Positions 1-4,998 of a stretch of DNA of 8,526 bases are shown one piece after another (position 1 is the first letter of the stretch; each line of letters begins with the position of its first letter). Source of the DNA: JBHIBR01 sp046759145 [NCBI: Nitrospinota bacterium] (lineage in GTDB: Bacteria > UBA8248); contig JBHIBR010000056.1 of NCBI GenBank assembly GCA_046759145.1, forward strand, positions 1 through 8,526. The letters run 5' to 3'. The translations under genes were made by a program, and so were the position numbers. The notes beneath the pieces were generated by a model. The model did not search any database. It saw only the letters and a list, made by a program, of their open reading frames with translations, and was not told where the DNA came from.

Positions 1-180
1 CAGCTCTTCCCTCGCCTTCGGGTCGCGCAGCGTGCGGGCGAGCTGCTCGATCTGCGCCGCGGAAGGAGGGACCGCGGGCGCGGGAGGCTGTGCGGCCGCC
101 GGTGGAGGCGCCGCGGCCGCCAACCAGACCACGAATAGCCCGAGGGCAACGCCTTGCATCTTTGCTCGCATCCTGGGCAT
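1..180 (-). CDS. Secreted/membrane protein N-terminus, possibly MscS-type mechanosensitive channel (partial)
   Basis: This gene starts at 180 and runs off the left edge; only 60 codons are visible, with no stop. The ATG is preceded by AGGAG (187-191) at a 6-base spacing, which decides the start. The N-terminus MPRMRAKMQGVALGLFVV is followed by a small-residue hydrophobic stretch and a likely signal peptidase site after AAA (about residue 30, before QPP). After a Pro/Ala-rich linker comes QIEQLARTLRDPKAREEL. That short element resembles the segment just after the signal peptide in many large MscS-family channels, where a 'TLxDPxARxxL' pattern is common. I infer a periplasmic-entry membrane protein. 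The exported N-terminus is well supported, but the channel assignment rests on about 20 residues and is tentative. It diverges from the rightward cluster that begins at 407. Confidence 0.6.
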   Translation of the reverse strand, partial: MPRMRAKMQGVALGLFVVWLAAAAPPPAAAQPPAPAVPPSAAQIEQLARTLRDPKAREEL

Positions 181-223
181 GGCTATCTCCTCTCAGCAGA
201 GCCCTTCACCATCGCAGTAGAGG

Positions 224-232
224 TTTTTAGCA
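224..232 (-). promoter_or_regulatory. Candidate extended -10 promoter for the leftward edge gene
   Basis: On the minus strand this reads TGCTAAAAA, an extended -10 (TGn plus a hexamer matching TATAAT at four of six positions). It would place the transcription start about 37 bases upstream of the ATG at 180. No good -35 lies 17 bases upstream, so this is a weak prediction. Confidence 0.25.
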
Positions 233-320
233 ACAATCGCCGACACAGCCCACCCCCAATGCGCTGACCGAGCTCAACGTGAGGCCCGATCGGGCTCTCC
301 CGGCCGCGCGGGCAGGGCCG

Positions 321-349
321 TTGACCCGCCTCGGGGCATCCCGTACCCT
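321..349 (+). promoter_or_regulatory. Candidate sigma-70 promoter for the GNAT-like/HD gene pair
   Basis: TTGACC (321-326, five of six to TTGACA) is followed by a 17-base spacer and TACCCT (344-349, only three of six to TATAAT). It sits about 50 bases before the SD of the gene at 407, in the divergent gap 181-406, which shows no other gene. The -35 and spacing are good but the -10 is poor. Confidence 0.3.
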
Positions 350-406
350 CTCAGCATACTGCGCAGTGGCCTCGGGGGGAGGGGCGTTCCGGGTGGAGGG
401 AGCGCG

Positions 407-733
407 ATGGCTGAGGAGCTCTACCCGAAATTCAGCCGGGAAGGATACGAGCGTCGCTACCGACCGGTGCGCGAGGCCACGGGGGCGCGGGGTCTGGACG
501 CCCTGGTGGAAGCGGCCCTCGCCCGGTGGGAGGAGGAGGGAGTCGCCAAGGCTATCACCTTCATCTCCCGGGGCAACCGCCCCTCCTGGGCGCTCTTCGA
601 GAGCCTGGGATTTGCTCCCGAGCGTGTGCGCCGCTTCCCCTATTGCCTCGAGTACCTCTGCCCGTGGGGGAAACACCTCACCCTGACCCTCCAGAGCCCC
701 GCCCGGGTCCGCGCCCGACTTCTCCCACGTTAG
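407..733 (+). CDS. Small GNAT-like protein (C-terminal half of an acetyltransferase fold)
   Basis: This is a 108-residue protein with ATG at 407 and a good SD (GGAGGG, 395-400, 6-base spacing). Residues about 27-70 look like the second half of a GCN5-related N-acetyltransferase. A helix (LDALVEAALARWEEEGV) is followed by a strand and then NRPSWALFESLGF, the pattern seen where GNATs have 'N.PA..LYE.LGF'. The usual N-terminal strands are missing, since a full GNAT domain is about 140-160 residues. The acetyl-CoA loop (normally R/QxxGxG/A) is degenerate here as ARGLDAL. Translating the same frame upstream of 407 does not restore the missing half. It may be a remnant, a minimal GNAT-derived protein, or unrelated. 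Its stop codon is part of the SD of the next gene, so the two are probably translated together. Confidence 0.6.
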   Translation: MAEELYPKFSREGYERRYRPVREATGARGLDALVEAALARWEEEGVAKAITFISRGNRPSWALFESLGFAPERVRRFPYCLEYLCPWGKHLTLTLQSPARVRARLLPR

Positions 734-738
734 GAGGA
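731..738 (+). promoter_or_regulatory. SD overlapping the upstream stop codon (translational coupling)
   Basis: The stop codon TAG (731-733) of the GNAT-like gene is embedded in TAGGAGGA, a near-perfect SD located 7 bases before the ATG at 746. Ribosomes finishing the first gene would end exactly on the initiation site of the second, which points to coupled translation. Confidence 0.7.
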
Positions 739-745
739 ACACGCC

Positions 746-1327
746 ATGGCCATCCGCGTTGACCGGCAAACCATCCGAGCGCTCCTGCCCGAGGTGGACC
801 TCATCCAGGACCGCGTCCTGGCCGAGGCCGTGCTCGACATCTGGGTGGAGGTGGCGGCCGAATGCCCCTGGGAGCGCCTGGAGGATGTCCCCAAAAACAC
901 CACGGACGAGAAAGACCGCCCCCTCCTCACCCACGTGCGCGGGGTCACCCGCATGGCCGTCGCCCTGGCCCAAGTGGCGGAGGAGCTTTATGGATTGCGG
1001 GTGAACCGCGACCATCTGGTCGCCGCGTGCCTCCTCCACGACGCAAGCAAGCCGCTGGAGTACGCTCCCGGGGAGGACCGACAGCCGGCCAAGAGCCACC
1101 TGGGCAAGTCGCTCCAACACGGGGTATACGCTGCCCACAAGATCCTCCAGAAGCGGCTCCCCCTCGACCTGGCCCACCTGGTGGTGACCCACACCCACGA
1201 GAGTAACGTCCGCACCGAGACCGTCGAGGGGGCGCTCCTTTTCTATGCCGATTTCGCCGACACCGACGTCCACCTCTGTCGGCGGGGCCGCAAGCCCTTC
1301 GTGGCCCGCTGGCACCTGCCGGGCTGA
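746..1327 (+). CDS. HD-domain phosphohydrolase
   Basis: This 193-residue soluble protein carries the metal-binding pattern of the HD superfamily. His63 (LTHVRG) is followed by the His98-Asp99 doublet in CLLHDASKPLEY, then His125, His149/His151 (VVTHTHES) and Asp169/Asp172 (YADFADTD). The order H-HD-H-H-D is typical of HD proteins that bind one or two divalent metals and hydrolyse phosphate esters, often of nucleotides. No GYP motif and no synthetase or nucleotidyltransferase domain is present, so it is neither a cyclic-di-GMP HD-GYP enzyme nor a full Rel protein. The length equals a single HD domain with a short helical N-terminus. The start follows a strong SD overlapping the previous stop. 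The substrate cannot be read from the sequence, and the GNAT-like neighbour gives little help. Confidence 0.88.
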   Translation: MAIRVDRQTIRALLPEVDLIQDRVLAEAVLDIWVEVAAECPWERLEDVPKNTTDEKDRPLLTHVRGVTRMAVALAQVAEELYGLRVNRDHLVAACLLHDASKPLEYAPGEDRQPAKSHLGKSLQHGVYAAHKILQKRLPLDLAHLVVTHTHESNVRTETVEGALLFYADFADTDVHLCRRGRKPFVARWHLPG

Positions 1328-1374
1328 GGGGGCGGGGTTGCGACCCCCCCGCCCATCTGTTAAGGGTGCAACCC
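1328..1374 (+). terminator. GC-rich hairpins after the HD gene, possible terminator or attenuator
   Basis: Directly after the stop codon, GGGCGGGG (1330-1337) can pair with CCCCGCCC (1347-1354). A tighter alternative is GGGGT/ACCCC (1334-1338 with 1343-1347) around a TGCG loop. A second pairing is possible between GGGTTGC (1335-1341) and GCAACCC (1368-1374). The tract after the first stem (ATCTGTTAA) is too poor in T for a confident intrinsic terminator. The alternative pairings are mutually exclusive. Confidence 0.35.
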
Positions 1375-1412
1375 GGGGGCGGCAATTTCCTGACGGGCGG
1401 AGGAGAGAGACG

Positions 1413-2198
1413 ATGGAGTATGAGGACATCCTTTTCGAGGTCAGGGACGGGGCGGCCTGGGTGACCATCAACCGCCCCGAGAAGCTCAACGCCTTCCGCC
1501 AGAAGACGCTCTACGAGCTCATCGACGCCTTCGAGCGGGTGGACGCCGACCCGGCCGTCGGCGTGGCCGTCCTCCGGGGCGCGGGCGAGCGGGCCTTCAG
1601 CTCGGGCGGCGAGATCCAGGCCATGCGGGACCTGGAATTCGCCACGGGCCACGTGTGGAACAACCTCATGATCCGCATCGCCCACACCATACGCAACTGC
1701 GGCAAACCGGCGATCGCCGCCGTGCGGGGCTGGTGCATGGGCGGGGGCAACGAGCTCCAGCTCTTCTGCGACCTGTGCATGGCCACAGAGGATGCCATCT
1801 TCGGCCAGACGGGCGCGCGGGTGGGGGCCTGCCCGGTGATGGGGGCCACCCAGTACCTCCCCCACCTCATCGGCCAGCGGAAGGCGCGGGAGATGATCTT
1901 CCTCTGCGAGCGCTACACGGCCCGCGAGGCGCTGGAGATGGGGCTCATCAACAAGGTGGTCCCCAACGACAAGCTGGAGGAGGAGGTGGAGAAGTGGTGC
2001 CGGCGCATCCTGAGCCTCTGCCCCCTCACCCTGCGCTACACCAAGACCTCCCTCAACTTCGAGGGCGATCAGCTCTACGCCTCTTGGCTCCACGGGAGCG
2101 AGCTCCTGAACGTCATCTGGAACAGCGAGCAGTGCAAGGAGGGGATGAACGCCTTCCTCGAGAAGCGCGAGCCGGACTTCAGCCGCTTCCTCCGCTAG
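1413..2198 (+). CDS. Enoyl-CoA hydratase/isomerase (crotonase) family protein, MenB/BadI-like tail
   Basis: This 261-residue protein has a full-length crotonase fold acting on a CoA thioester. The open frame extends upstream to 1245, but GGAGGAG (1399-1405) before the ATG at 1413 and the family-typical N-terminus set the start. Oxyanion-hole elements are SSGGEI (63-68) and CMGGGNE (108-114). Glu114 matches the first catalytic Glu of enoyl-CoA hydratase. The second Glu is replaced by Gly134 in FGQTGARVG, as in MenB, where this Gly holds a bicarbonate. The next loop (ACPVMGATQYL) is hydratase-like, with Pro141 where MenB and BadI have Asp. The C-terminus (GMNAFLEKREPDFSRF) matches the MenB/BadI tail. 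It therefore mixes subfamily signatures, and the exact reaction (hydration, ring cleavage or isomerisation) is not assignable. Nine cysteines is a high count. A DoxX gene follows 21 bases downstream. Confidence 0.92.
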   Translation: MEYEDILFEVRDGAAWVTINRPEKLNAFRQKTLYELIDAFERVDADPAVGVAVLRGAGERAFSSGGEIQAMRDLEFATGHVWNNLMIRIAHTIRNCGKPAIAAVRGWCMGGGNELQLFCDLCMATEDAIFGQTGARVGACPVMGATQYLPHLIGQRKAREMIFLCERYTAREALEMGLINKVVPNDKLEEEVEKWCRRILSLCPLTLRYTKTSLNFEGDQLYASWLHGSELLNVIWNSEQCKEGMNAFLEKREPDFSRFLR

Positions 2199-2219
2199 CG
2201 GGGCGGGAGGTGACGGCCC

Positions 2220-2633
2220 ATGAAGAGTGAGAGGCACGGCCGCTTCCGCGACTGGGGCCCCACGTTGCTAAGGCTGACGCTGGGGGCGGTCTTCCTCGCT
2301 CACGGGGGACTCAAGCTCGCCGACTTCGGGGGGACGACCGCCATGGTGGCCCGCTACGGGATCCCCTTCCCCGCCCTGGGTAACGCCCTCTCCATGCTCG
2401 CCGAGCTGGGCGGCGGGATCCTTTTCCTCCTGGGACTCTGGATCCGGTGGGCGGCCATCCCGCTGACGGTCAGCCTCCTGGTGGTCCCCTCCGCCGTCCA
2501 CTGGCCCTGGGGTTTGTTCATCCAGGAGGCGGGTTACGAGTACGTCCTGGCCCACCTCGTCGCCATCGCGGCCCTTTCTCTCATGGGCCCCGGGCGGCTG
2601 AGCCTGGAGGGGCGCCTCGGCCGGAGGAGATAG
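2220..2633 (+). CDS. DoxX family inner-membrane protein
   Basis: This 137-residue protein has four predicted membrane helices (about residues 14-30, 55-74, 77-92 and 107-123). The family signs are an early LRLTLGAVFLAHGGLKL, then FGIP-like RYGIPFPAL, then AELGGGILFLLGL, and a fourth helix after GYEYVLAHLV. DoxX relatives are small membrane proteins, a few linked to thiosulfate:quinone oxidoreductase or to redox stress, but most have no known role. The start ATG follows GGAGGTGA (2206-2213) at 6 bases. The gene lies between the crotonase and the repressor genes with short gaps, so co-transcription is likely. Nothing in the sequence links it to thiosulfate oxidation specifically. Confidence 0.9.
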   Translation: MKSERHGRFRDWGPTLLRLTLGAVFLAHGGLKLADFGGTTAMVARYGIPFPALGNALSMLAELGGGILFLLGLWIRWAAIPLTVSLLVVPSAVHWPWGLFIQEAGYEYVLAHLVAIAALSLMGPGRLSLEGRLGRRR

Positions 2634-2668
2634 CTCCTCGCCGGCCGGACGCAGGGAGAGAACTGGCC

Positions 2669-3451
2669 ATGCCCATCGGACCCACCCTGCGCAAGCTCCG
2701 CAAAGAGCGCTCCCTCGGCCTCCCGGAACTCGCCCGCCGCGCGGGCCTCGAGGCGGAGGAGCTCCGCCGCATCGAGGAGGGGCGTGGGGACCCTCCCCTC
2801 TCCCTCCTCGAGCGGCTGGCGGGGGCGCTCGGGGTGAGCCCCGCCGAGCTCTTCGGCCCGCCCGCGCCCGCCGTCCCTCTCCGGGAGGTCCGCCTCCTGG
2901 CGCGGCGGCCGGGGACCTTCCGGGAGGGGGAGTTCCTGGCCGTGCCCGTCGTCTCGGGGGAGGTGGCGGCCGGCAACGCCCGCATCGTGGACGAATCGGT
3001 GGAGGGGTGGGCGCTGCTCCCCCACGCGGAGCTTCGCCGCTCGGGCCGCAACCTGGTGGCGGTCCAGGTCCAGGGCAACAGCATGGAACCCGATATCCCC
3101 GACGGGGCCATCGTGGTGGTGGACCGCGACGAGCGCGCCCTCGCCCGGGAGGGCATCTACGCCCTGCGGGACCCCGAGGGGGGCTGCACGGTGAAGCGCG
3201 CGGAGTCGCTGGGGAGCCACCTGGCCGTCATCCCCTCCAACCGCAAGGAGCACGCAATCGAGTTCTGGCCCATCGAGCGGGGCAAGACGGCGGGGGACTA
3301 CGTCGTGGGCCGGGTGGTGTGGATGGGGGTGAACCTCCTCGTGCAGGCACAGTTCGTCCGGGAGCAGAAGGCCCGCTACGAGCTCCAGGCCCGCGCCGAG
3401 GCCGCCCAGGAGAGGAAGCGAAGGCGGAAGAAGCTGGAGGAGGAGTTCTGA
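2669..3451 (+). CDS. Xre-family repressor with LexA/CI-like S24 self-cleavage domain
   Basis: This 260-residue protein joins an N-terminal Xre helix-turn-helix (about 5-62) to a peptidase S24 domain (about 90-225). The start ATG follows GGGAGAG (2654-2660); the open frame continues upstream but without family similarity. Self-cleavage features are visible: an Ala101-Gly102 pair in SGEVAAGNARI, matching the LexA cleavage loop (VAAGEP), then Ser138 in VQGNSMEP and Lys176 in CTVKRAES. The Ala-to-Ser distance (37) and Ser-to-Lys distance (38) are close to LexA (35 and 37). In LexA and lambda CI this dyad cuts the repressor when RecA filaments form. The end is a charged, Arg/Lys/Glu-rich helix (231-260) that LexA lacks. 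I infer a stress-inactivated repressor. No phage genes are nearby and no operator was recognised. It converges with the leftward operon across 10 bases. Confidence 0.9.
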   Translation: MPIGPTLRKLRKERSLGLPELARRAGLEAEELRRIEEGRGDPPLSLLERLAGALGVSPAELFGPPAPAVPLREVRLLARRPGTFREGEFLAVPVVSGEVAAGNARIVDESVEGWALLPHAELRRSGRNLVAVQVQGNSMEPDIPDGAIVVVDRDERALAREGIYALRDPEGGCTVKRAESLGSHLAVIPSNRKEHAIEFWPIERGKTAGDYVVGRVVWMGVNLLVQAQFVREQKARYELQARAEAAQERKRRRKKLEEEF

Positions 3452-3461
3452 AGGCGGCCCC

Positions 3462-3830
3462 CTAGCCCAGGAAGATGCCGAAGACCCAGAGGCCGTACGC
3501 GAAAGACGCCAGGCCGAAGAGGACGAACAGGGGCGTCAGAGTCCGCCTGCCCCGCTCGCCGACGCCGAGGTCCACGCACGCCTTCCGGAGCCCATAGAGC
3601 CCGTGATAGATGGCCAGGGCGAGGGCGCCGATGTCGATGACCCGCAGCACCGGGTTCCTCACCAGGTCCTCGAACCGCAGGGGCCAGGCGATGAAGTAAT
3701 GCAGGTAGAGGAAGTGGGCTCCGAGGAAGAGGATGAGGAGCACGCCCGCGAACCGGTGGGCGTGCCAGGCCCAGTATTCCCGCAGCCGCAAGGTGTCGCT
3801 CAAGCGCGCCGGGCGAGCCTCCGCCGTCAT
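3462..3830 (-). CDS. SdhC/SdhD-like cytochrome b membrane anchor
   Basis: This 122-residue protein has three predicted membrane helices (about 26-47, 62-82 and 98-120). It belongs to the succinate dehydrogenase/fumarate reductase anchor superfamily. A histidine-rich first helix (WAWHAHRFAG, then His39 and His44) is followed by IYHGLYGLRKACVDLG (His76), which is the 'H..xG.R....D' motif near heme and quinone in these anchors. It would bring electrons between the iron-sulfur subunits and the quinone pool in the membrane. The ATG overlaps the stop of the upstream gene as ATGA (3827-3830), and an AAGGGGG tract precedes it. It is the last gene of the operon and ends 10 bases from the convergent repressor gene. 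Whether it or its partner holds heme ligands cannot be settled from sequence alone. Confidence 0.85.
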   Translation of the reverse strand: MTAEARPARLSDTLRLREYWAWHAHRFAGVLLILFLGAHFLYLHYFIAWPLRFEDLVRNPVLRVIDIGALALAIYHGLYGLRKACVDLGVGERGRRTLTPLFVLFGLASFAYGLWVFGIFLG

Positions 3831-4612
3831 CCCCCCACCCCCTTGGCCGCCGCCAGAAAGACCGGGGCGCTCGCAACCATGGCCACCACCGCGGCGGCCA
3901 CCGAGACCCAGAAGAGGACCTTCGTGTTCATCCGCCAGGGGCTGTCCACCAGGATGAGGCGCACCCCGTTGAGGGCGTGGAAGACGAAGATCCCCAGCAG
4001 GAGCAGGTCGCCCACGAGGAAAACCGGATGGGTGAAATAGGCCATCAGCCGGTTGAACTCTTCCTCCCCCGCCCGGGCGGTGCCCACAGCCCAGAGATGG
4101 ACGAAGAGGTAGATGGCCAGCAGCCAGCCCGTCACCCGGTGGAGCTGCCAGGCCCACATCCCCAGCTCCCACTGGGCGGGACTGCCCGCGCTGCCGGTGA
4201 GCCGCTCCCAGAAAGTCCTGGGGGGCTGCGCCCGCTCGGGCGCGTGCCAGGTTTCGGGGGGAGGCGGCGGGGCCACCGCCCCGGGGTAGATGCGGGTCGG
4301 GCCCGTCCCCCGGAGGGCGGCGATGGCCATGGAGCGGATGGGGATCTCGTGCGGGCAGGTCTCCTCGCAGCGGAAGCAGCTCACACAATCCAGCACCTTG
4401 GCCTGGGCCGCCTCCAGCAGCCGGTCGATGGGGTCCCGCTCGTCGAAGCCCTCCCGAGCCATGCGGACGAAGATCATGGGGCCGGCGTAGCCCTCCACCT
4501 TCCCGAAGGCGGGGCAGACGCCCTGGCAGAGCATGCACTCGGCGCATTCCTCCATCACCTTGATGGGCTCGACCCCCGCCGGCTTCATGCGGACGGGCGT
4601 GGGCTCACTCAT
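3827..4612 (-). CDS. Fusion of SdhB C-terminal/HdrC-like two-cluster ferredoxin domain with SdhC-like cytochrome b
   Basis: This 261-residue protein has two parts. Residues 1-105 form a ferredoxin domain with two complete CxxCxxCxxxCP motifs: Cys23, 26, 29, 33 and Cys76, 79, 82, 86. It corresponds to the C-terminal half of SdhB/FrdB or to HdrC/GlpC-type domains. A linker with five consecutive prolines (about 115-119) leads to a three-helix membrane anchor (about 154-177, 196-222, 231-256) with LHRVTG (His158), His172 and HALNGVRLILVD (His212), the SdhC-type heme/quinone signature. In ordinary complexes the clusters sit in SdhB and the anchor is a separate protein. The start overlaps the previous gene by 8 bases, but an own SD (4623-4629) supports separate initiation. 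The second motif has Cys79 where SdhB has Ile/Val, so two [4Fe-4S] clusters are predicted. It probably joins the neighbouring subunits to pass electrons to or from quinone. Confidence 0.88.
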   Translation of the reverse strand: MSEPTPVRMKPAGVEPIKVMEECAECMLCQGVCPAFGKVEGYAGPMIFVRMAREGFDERDPIDRLLEAAQAKVLDCVSCFRCEETCPHEIPIRSMAIAALRGTGPTRIYPGAVAPPPPPETWHAPERAQPPRTFWERLTGSAGSPAQWELGMWAWQLHRVTGWLLAIYLFVHLWAVGTARAGEEEFNRLMAYFTHPVFLVGDLLLLGIFVFHALNGVRLILVDSPWRMNTKVLFWVSVAAAVVAMVASAPVFLAAAKGVGG

Positions 4613-4997
4613 GGCCGCCGAGCTCCTCCGCGATGGGGCTCCGGAAGCCTCCCAGGCCCCAGAGCTTCTCGAGCTGCGGGCGGCTGTCGGTCACCAGGTC
4701 GCGGACCACGGGCAGTGCCGACATGGGCTCCACCGTTATCTCCTTTTCCTCCTCTTTCACCGAGCGCATGCAGAAGAGGCTGGGCTGGCCGTCCACCTCG
4801 ACGCAACAGGTGCCGCACTGGCGGGTGCGGCACTCGTAGCGGAAGGCCAGGCTCCCGTCGCAGTGCTCGTAGATGTACTCGAGGGCATCCCCCACCACCA
4901 TCCCCTCCTGGCGGGGGACCTCGAAGGTGTCGTACCGTGGCTCTCGGTCCCGGGTGGGGTCGAAACGGTAGACGCGCACGCGGAGCCTCTCGCTCAT
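4605..4997 (-). CDS. Stand-alone SdhB N-terminal-type [2Fe-2S] ferredoxin subunit
   Basis: This 130-residue protein matches only the N-terminal half of SdhB/FrdB. It begins with a ubiquitin-like ferredoxin fold (VRVYRFDPTRD) and carries the plant-type cluster motif Cys56-x4-Cys61-x2-Cys64-x11-Cys76 (CRTRQCGTC, then LFC). It continues through the segment after the cluster (VEPMSALPVVRDLVTD) and ends in the linker, before any [4Fe-4S] cysteines; standard SdhB is about 240 residues. The missing half is encoded by the next gene. The start lies 1 base after the flavoprotein stop (TGAGATG), with a GAGGG tract upstream. It should accept electrons from, or give them to, the FAD of the flavoprotein and hand them to the [4Fe-4S] clusters of the fusion protein. 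Confidence 0.9.
   Translation of the reverse strand: MSERLRVRVYRFDPTRDREPRYDTFEVPRQEGMVVGDALEYIYEHCDGSLAFRYECRTRQCGTCCVEVDGQPSLFCMRSVKEEEKEITVEPMSALPVVRDLVTDSRPQLEKLWGLGGFRSPIAEELGGHE
4623..4629 (-). promoter_or_regulatory. SD deciding the start of the iron-sulfur/cytochrome b fusion gene
   Basis: On the minus strand this reads GGAGGAG, 10 bases before the ATG at 4612, inside the last codons of the [2Fe-2S] gene. It shows that the second gene has its own initiation site. The split of SdhB is therefore probably real and not a sequencing frameshift inside one gene. Confidence 0.6.
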
Positions 4998-4998
4998 C

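Noticed and set aside
227-1489. Leftward open frame of 420 codons at the left side
   Set aside because: It overlaps the GNAT-like and HD genes on the other strand, and its translation shows no domain. The upstream gap also lacks a convincing start site for it.
1413-2198. Calling this gene menB
   Set aside because: The tail and Gly134 fit, but the Asp of the MenB loop is replaced by Pro141 and no other menaquinone gene is in the window.
945-2237. Long leftward open frame (430 codons) across the HD and crotonase genes
   Set aside because: It runs antisense to two well-supported genes. Composition is typical of a GC-rich shadow frame and no motif is present.
3831-4547. Upstream extension of the anchor gene's frame to 4547
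   Set aside because: The extension is out of frame with the real iron-sulfur/cytochrome gene and is Gly/Arg/Pro-rich. The ATGA overlap at 3827-3830 gives the natural start.
4605-4612. A frameshift joining the [2Fe-2S] gene and the cluster/anchor gene into one SdhB-SdhC polyprotein
   Set aside because: The two frames differ, but the overlap has no slippery heptamer and the second gene has its own ATG with a GGAGGAG site. Each protein ends or begins at a natural linker position.
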